NCBI GenBank assembly: GCA_044356825.1
Contig: JBIKVM010000118.1
Location: forward strand, 1-9,375
Length of the DNA: 9,375 bases
Direction of reading: 5' to 3'
Source of the DNA: JAUREX01 sp044356825
GTDB lineage: Bacteria > Pseudomonadota > Alphaproteobacteria > Rhodobacterales > Rhodobacteraceae
Positions 5,935 through 9,375 of the stretch are shown piece after piece (the stretch's first letter is position 1; every line of letters starts with the position of its first letter). Both the position numbers and the translations under genes were made by a program. Under the pieces are notes generated by a model. That model was not told where the DNA came from. It made no database searches and saw only the letters and a list, made by a program, of their open reading frames with translations.

Positions 5935-6531
5935 ATGCTGATGACGGGCACCACCGATTTCCGCACCGATTTCGTGCGCGAACCCGGGGCCTTGCGCCAG
6001 TATCCCGCTCTTGTCCTCAATGCCGACTATCGGCCGCTGTCCTATTATCCGCTCTCGCTTTGGCCATGGCAGGATGCGGTCAAGGCGGTGTTCCTCGATC
6101 GCGTCGCGATCGTGGCCGAATACGACGCCGTGGTGCGCAGCCAGAGGTCAGAGTTGCGCATCCCCTCGGTCGTCGTCCTCAAGGACTATGTCCGGCCGGT
6201 CAAGACCGTGGCCTTTACACGCTTCAACCTCTTCCTGCGCGACGAGTTCCGCTGCCAGTATTGCGGGAGCCCCCATGATCTGACGTTCGACCACGTCATC
6301 CCGCGAGTGCGGGGCGGTCGGACGACCTGGGAGAATGTCGTGGCTGCCTGTTCGCCCTGCAACCTGCGCAAGGGGTCGCGCTCGCTCAAGGCATCGGGGC
6401 TGCGCCTCGCCGTTGCGCCCCGCCAGCCGAGCGCCGAAGAAATGCACAACCGCGGCCGCCGCTTTCCGCCCAACCACCTGCACGATAGCTGGCTCGACTA
6501 CCTCTATTGGGACACCGAACTCGAGGCCTGA
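5935..6531 (+). CDS. HNH endonuclease family protein
   Basis: This 198-residue protein has a C-terminal HNH (treble-clef zinc finger) nuclease domain. Its features are C107-x2-C110 (CQYC), the Asp119-His120 of FDHVIPR, Asn134 in WENVV, and C139-x2-C142 (CSPCN). The four Cys would hold zinc, with His120 as general base. Residues about 23-100 (ALVLNADYRPLSYYPLSLWPWQDAVKAVFLDR and following) are a conserved N-terminal region found with this HNH type across alphaproteobacteria. The tail RRFPPNHLHDSWLDYLYW is also conserved. The function is unknown; such stand-alone proteins are core genes and no restriction-modification partner is nearby. The ATG at 5935 has no good ribosome site; an ATG at 5941 is equally possible. 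The stop directly abuts the stop of the converging gene. Confidence 0.93.
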   Translation: MLMTGTTDFRTDFVREPGALRQYPALVLNADYRPLSYYPLSLWPWQDAVKAVFLDRVAIVAEYDAVVRSQRSELRIPSVVVLKDYVRPVKTVAFTRFNLFLRDEFRCQYCGSPHDLTFDHVIPRVRGGRTTWENVVAACSPCNLRKGSRSLKASGLRLAVAPRQPSAEEMHNRGRRFPPNHLHDSWLDYLYWDTELEA

Positions 6532-7404
6532 TCATTCGGCCGCGAGAGGCACGTTTCGCCGGGGCAGGCTGAGGGCCGAAAGGACCGCCAGCACGGGCGC
6601 AAGGCGCGCGCAGAGCCGGTCAAACCCCGCATGGGGATGGATGCGCCCCTCATCGAGATAGAGCGCGCGGTCGAGTTCGACCTGCACCACATGCAAACCG
6701 TCGGCCGGACGGCCATAGGTTTGTGCGACATACGCCCCCGCAAAGGGCGTGTTGCGGGCAACCCGGAATCCGGCATCGCGAAAGGCCGCCTCGACCGCCG
6801 CGCTGATCTCGGGTGCGGCAGCGGCACCGAAGCGGTCGCCCAGCACCACATCCGCTGCAGGGCCGCGTCCGCCGGGTGCAAGATGGGCGATTGCTTCGTG
6901 GGGCATCGAGTGCCAGTCGATCAGTACCGCCCCCCCTTCTCGGGCCTGCGTCCGCCCGATGAGCGCCGCGAGGGCTTCGTGATAGGGGTGCCAGCAGGCC
7001 GCGAGGCGGGCCTCGGCCTCGGCCCGTGGGATCTTGTCGCGCCGGATCGGGCGGCCGTTTGCGACCACTCGCGGAATGACGCCAAGCCCCGCTGCGACGC
7101 GCGGATTCGTTATGCCGCGTGAAACATCCTCGACCGCGAGCGGGTCGAATTCGTCGGCTGCGCGGTTGAGGTCGACAAAGGCGCGCGGCACCCGCGCCGC
7201 GATCACCGGTACGCCGAGCCCCGGCGCCCCCGCGATCAGCCGGTCGACATAGGCGTCCTCGGAAGACCGCAAGGTGCGGGGGTCGAGCGTGCTCGACTCG
7301 ATGAACGCGCGCGGATAGTCCCGCCCGCTGTGGGGCGAGGCGAAGATGACCGGACCCGAATGCGCAGTCGGCAGCATCAGATCGAAGGCCGGACCGCTCA
7401 GCAT
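6532..7404 (-). CDS. N-formylglutamate amidohydrolase family protein
   Basis: This 290-residue protein of the FGase family (PF05013) resembles HutG-type enzymes that release formate from N-formylglutamate; activity on other N-formyl or acyl amino acids is possible. Signatures seen are SPHSGRDYP (23-31), SSEDAYVD (47-54), RVPRAFVDLNR (71-81), GVIPRVVANGR (108-118), the metal-type motif DWHSMPH (163-169), and HVVQVELDRALYLDE (238-252). No other histidine-degradation gene is in view, so a hut role cannot be claimed. The ATG at 7404 is chosen because a TTG at 7431 falls inside the -10 box of the gene's own promoter, and ACGGGG precedes the ATG by a normal distance. It converges on the HNH gene with no bases between the stops and diverges from tRNA-Val. 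Confidence 0.92.
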   Translation of the reverse strand: MLSGPAFDLMLPTAHSGPVIFASPHSGRDYPRAFIESSTLDPRTLRSSEDAYVDRLIAGAPGLGVPVIAARVPRAFVDLNRAADEFDPLAVEDVSRGITNPRVAAGLGVIPRVVANGRPIRRDKIPRAEAEARLAACWHPYHEALAALIGRTQAREGGAVLIDWHSMPHEAIAHLAPGGRGPAADVVLGDRFGAAAAPEISAAVEAAFRDAGFRVARNTPFAGAYVAQTYGRPADGLHVVQVELDRALYLDEGRIHPHAGFDRLCARLAPVLAVLSALSLPRRNVPLAAE

Positions 7405-7429
7405 CTGAATCCCCGTACCACCGACGCCC

Positions 7430-7457
7430 AATCTAGCGGATCTCGCCCCGGTTCCAA
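7430..7457 (-). promoter_or_regulatory. Sigma70-like promoter of the FGase-family gene
   Basis: On the minus strand TTGGAA (7457-7452) and TAGATT (7435-7430) are 16 bases apart. The predicted transcript start is near 7423, giving a leader of about 19 bases to the ATG at 7404. This position rules out the upstream TTG at 7431 as the translation start if the promoter is real. Confidence 0.45.
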
Positions 7458-7485
7458 GTCCCCCGCCGCGTCCGCTGCAAGCCCC

Positions 7486-7513
7486 TTGAACCCCCCCGGT
7501 GTGTTGGCTATAG
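7486..7513 (+). promoter_or_regulatory. Promoter of tRNA-Val
   Basis: TTGAAC (7486-7491) is followed after 16 bases by CTATAG (7508-7513); the overlapping TATAGC at 17 bases is an alternative. The start would lie near 7520, about 13 bases before the tRNA. A GC-rich stretch follows, as is usual for stable-RNA promoters. Confidence 0.6.
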
Positions 7514-7532
7514 CCGTCGGGCCGATGGCGGC

Positions 7533-7607
<75 letters not shown>

Positions 7608-7624
7608 TCGGCAGGTTCCCCCCA

Positions 7625-8572
7625 TCACGCGCGCCAGTCGAAGAAGCCCCCGGGCGCGCGCGCGAGCAAGCGCCCGCCCACCTCGGCGCCAAGGGCGGCC
7701 GCATCGGCCAGCGGCGCGCGGCCTTCCTCGCGCAAGGCCTCGGTGCCGTCGGGGCGCAGGATCTCGGCCCGCAGCCAGATCTCGGTTCCCGCGATCAGCG
7801 CAAGTCCCGCGATCGGCGTCTCGCACGAGCCGTCGAGCCGGGCGAGGCAGGCGCGCTCGGCCGCGAGGCGGATGCCGGTCGGGCCGTGGTGGATGGGCGC
7901 GAGGAGTGCAGCCACCCGCGCGTCATCAGCGCGCCGCTCGATCCCGATTGCGCCCTGCGCGATGGCGGGCAGCATCTCTTCGGGTTCGATCGGGGTGCGC
8001 GGCACCTCGGACATGCCGAGCCGGTTGAGGCCCGCCATCGCGAGGAAGGTCGCGACCGCCACGCCATCGGCGAGCTTCTTCATCCGCGTCTGGAGGTTGC
8101 CGCGAAACTCGACCGGGTGCAGATCGGGCCGGCGGTTCAAGAGTTGCGCCCGCCGGCGCAGCGACGAGGTGCCGATCACCGCGCCCTGCGGCAGGTCCGC
8201 GAGCCGCGCCACCGCGCCCGAGACGAAGGCATCGCGCACATCCTCGCGCGGGAGGTGGCAATCGAGGATCAGCCCCTCGGGCTGGACGGTCGGCATGTCC
8301 TTCATCGAATGGACCGCGATGTCGATGCGGCCCGCGAGGAGGTCTTCCTCGATCTCGCGGGTGAAAAGGCCCTTGCCCCCGATCTCTTTCAGCGGCCGGT
8401 CGAGCACGCGGTCGCCCGTCGTCTTGATGACGACGATGGCGAAGGCATCCTCGGGCAGGTCGTGCGCGGCCATGAGGCGCGCGCGCGTCTCGTGCGCCTG
8501 GGCAAGCGCGAGGGGCGAGCCGCGCGTGCCGATGCGCAGCGGATGGGCGGGGGAGGGCAGATCGCGTGTCAT
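7625..8572 (-). CDS. hemC: Hydroxymethylbilane synthase (porphobilinogen deaminase)
   Basis: This 315-residue cytoplasmic enzyme of tetrapyrrole synthesis joins four porphobilinogen molecules into hydroxymethylbilane, the precursor of haem, sirohaem, cobalamin and, in phototrophs, bacteriochlorophyll. The N-terminal LRIGTRGSPLALAQA (12-26), GGKGLFTREIE (65-75), AVHSMKDMPT (86-95) with Lys91-Asp92 (counterparts of E. coli Lys83-Asp84), IGTSSLRRRAQLL, and LDGSCETPIAG with Cys250, which carries the dipyrromethane cofactor, are all present. Length equals the E. coli enzyme within a few residues. The ATG at 8572 is the only sensible start because the conserved region begins eleven residues in. No convincing ribosome site precedes it, and the best promoter places the transcript start at the ATG itself. 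It diverges from a glutamine amidotransferase; hemE, a frequent neighbour in related bacteria, is not adjacent here. Confidence 0.98.
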   Translation of the reverse strand: MTRDLPSPAHPLRIGTRGSPLALAQAHETRARLMAAHDLPEDAFAIVVIKTTGDRVLDRPLKEIGGKGLFTREIEEDLLAGRIDIAVHSMKDMPTVQPEGLILDCHLPREDVRDAFVSGAVARLADLPQGAVIGTSSLRRRAQLLNRRPDLHPVEFRGNLQTRMKKLADGVAVATFLAMAGLNRLGMSEVPRTPIEPEEMLPAIAQGAIGIERRADDARVAALLAPIHHGPTGIRLAAERACLARLDGSCETPIAGLALIAGTEIWLRAEILRPDGTEALREEGRAPLADAAALGAEVGGRLLARAPGGFFDWRA

Positions 8573-8578
8573 GCCCGA

Positions 8579-8607
8579 GTGATAGCGGTGTCAACCGCGC
8601 CTGACAA
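8579..8607 (-). promoter_or_regulatory. Candidate hemC promoter, possibly leaderless
   Basis: On the minus strand TTGTCA (8607-8602) and TATCAC (8584-8579) are separated by exactly 17 bases. The transcript start would fall at 8571-8573, on the hemC ATG. The absence of a ribosome site fits a leaderless message. A TTGACA at 8594-8589 looks like a better -35, but its -10 would lie inside the coding region. Confidence 0.4.
8585..8598. promoter_or_regulatory. Inverted repeat in the hemC promoter spacer
   Basis: GCGGT (8585-8589) and ACCGC (8594-8598) are perfect inverted arms around GTCA. The element lies wholly between the candidate -35 and -10 of hemC, where a bound repressor or a MerR-type activator would act. 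No regulator is identified; short GC-rich inverted repeats also arise by chance in this genome. Confidence 0.3.
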
Positions 8608-8620
8608 TGCCCCGACCCCC

Positions 8621-8650
8621 TTGCCGGCCGGGGGGGCGAGGGCCTATCTT
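8621..8650 (+). promoter_or_regulatory. Candidate promoter of the glutamine amidotransferase gene
   Basis: TTGCCG (8621-8626) and TATCTT (8645-8650) are 18 bases apart. The start would be near 8657, about 21 bases before the ATG. Both boxes are imperfect but fit the short gap. Confidence 0.4.
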
Positions 8651-8677
8651 CGCAACGAACCGATCAACGGGTGATCC

Positions 8678-9375
8678 ATGCACATCGGCATACTTCAGAC
8701 CGGCGCCGCGCCCGACGCGCTGCGCCCCGACCACGGCGACTATCCGGACGCCTTCGCGCGGCTGCTGGCGGGGGAGGGGTTCCGCTTCAGCACCTGGCGG
8801 GTCGAGGAGATGGCGTTTCCCCCGGGCGTCGGGGCGGCGGACGGCTGGCTCATCACCGGCTCGCGCCATGGCGCCTATGAGGATCACGCCTTCATCCCCC
8901 CGCTCGAGGCCTTCATCCGCGAGGCGCTGGCGGCGGGCGTGCCGGTTGTCGGCATCTGCTTTGGGCATCAGATCATGGCGCAGGCGATGGGCGGGCGGGT
9001 CGCGCGCCACGGGGGCGGCTGGTCGGTCGGGCCCACGCGCTATGATTTCGGGGGCGAGACGCTGACCCTCAACGCCTGGCACCGCGATCAGGTGGTGGCG
9101 GCCCCGCCGGGTGCCGAGGTGATCGCGAAGAACGATTTCTGCGCGGTGGCGGGGCTCGCCTATGGTCAGACGGGCCTGAGCGTGCAGGCCCACCCCGAGT
9201 TTACCAACGCCTTCGTCGAGGGGCTGATGGCGACGCGCGGCCCGGGCCTTGTCCCCGATGATCTGATGGCGGCGGCGCGCGCCCGCATGGCGGCCGCCCC
9301 CGACAGCCCGGCGCTCGCCCGCCGGATCGGCGATTTCTTCCGCGCGGCCCATGCCCGGCGCGCGCCCGTTCCGGA
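8678..9375 (+). CDS. Class I glutamine amidotransferase-like protein (right end cut)
   Basis: The frame is open from this ATG to the window edge, giving 232 residues with no stop, so the C-terminus is cut, probably only by a few residues since relatives are about 225-245 long. A class I glutamine amidotransferase domain is clear: GWLITGSRHGAYED (about 55-68), the nucleophile elbow GICFGHQ with Cys94, and AHPEF with His172 and Glu174, giving a full catalytic triad. It resembles stand-alone GMP-synthase-like amidotransferases and gamma-glutamyl-polyamine-hydrolase-type proteins; no synthetase partner is in view, so the acceptor is unknown. An in-frame stop (8672-8674) lies just upstream of the ATG, which fixes the start; GGGTG precedes it by 5 bases. 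It diverges from hemC across 105 bases. Confidence 0.93.
   Translation, partial: MHIGILQTGAAPDALRPDHGDYPDAFARLLAGEGFRFSTWRVEEMAFPPGVGAADGWLITGSRHGAYEDHAFIPPLEAFIREALAAGVPVVGICFGHQIMAQAMGGRVARHGGGWSVGPTRYDFGGETLTLNAWHRDQVVAAPPGAEVIAKNDFCAVAGLAYGQTGLSVQAHPEFTNAFVEGLMATRGPGLVPDDLMAAARARMAAAPDSPALARRIGDFFRAAHARRAPVP

Noticed and set aside
7651..7676. A hairpin with 7-base arms (CGGGCGC/GCGCCCG) as a terminator for tRNA-Val or hemC.
   Set aside because: It lies inside hemC, has a 12-base loop and no U tract on either strand, so it is better explained as coding G/C richness.
8589..8594. A perfect TTGACA -35 box for hemC.
   Set aside because: A matching -10 at normal spacing would fall inside the hemC coding sequence, after the only plausible start. 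The word is better explained as part of the inverted repeat at 8585-8598.
8591..9352. A 253-codon minus-strand open frame opposite the amidotransferase.
   Set aside because: The plus-strand frame has a full Cys-His-Glu triad and stays open to the window edge. The minus-strand product has low-complexity composition typical of a shadow.

Overview
This window reads as chromosomal DNA of a high-GC alphaproteobacterium, most likely a member of the Rhodobacteraceae/Paracoccaceae (Rhodobacter, Rhodovulum or Paracoccus type). The grounds are very strong G/C at third codon positions, the particular protein families present (PuuD-type urate oxidase, DUF6455, the alphaproteobacterial HNH protein) and an FNR/FnrL-type box. 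The organism call is inference from family content, not from a marker gene. Gene density is very high, and no gap between genes exceeds about 170 bases.

Layout. (1) 2-3198 is a urate catabolism block. On the minus strand lies a fusion of PuuE-type allantoinase and UraD (OHCU decarboxylase). Divergent from it are uraH (5-hydroxyisourate hydrolase) and puuD (membrane urate oxidase with a C-terminal cytochrome c domain). Together they give urate -> 5-hydroxyisourate -> OHCU -> S-allantoin -> allantoate in three polypeptides, with electrons leaving urate probably entering the respiratory chain. (2) 3201-5769 is centred on a near-perfect FNR-type palindrome at 4112-4125. To its left, on the minus strand, lie a small unknown gene and a YdjA-like nitroreductase, coupled by a 4-base overlap. 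To its right, on the plus strand, lie a DUF6455 Cys-rich protein, an AlkA-type 3-methyladenine DNA glycosylase and an alpha/beta-hydrolase carboxylesterase. The last two also overlap by 4 bases. (3) 5838-7457 holds an HNH endonuclease-family protein with its own sigma70-like promoter, meeting head-on an N-formylglutamate amidohydrolase-family gene whose stop codon abuts its own. (4) 7486-7607 is a tRNA-Val(GAC) with encoded CCA and a recognisable promoter. (5) 7625-9375 holds hemC (hydroxymethylbilane synthase, minus strand), divergent from a class I glutamine amidotransferase that runs off the right edge.

Most of the window is ordinary core-genome content. The parts most worth a second look are the bidirectional FNR-type regulatory region with its two small, poorly understood genes, the hemC promoter whose predicted transcription start falls on the start codon and whose spacer holds an inverted repeat, and the compact fused urate pathway. 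I found no CRISPR array, insertion sequence, phage gene or defence island, and nothing I would call a new system outright.
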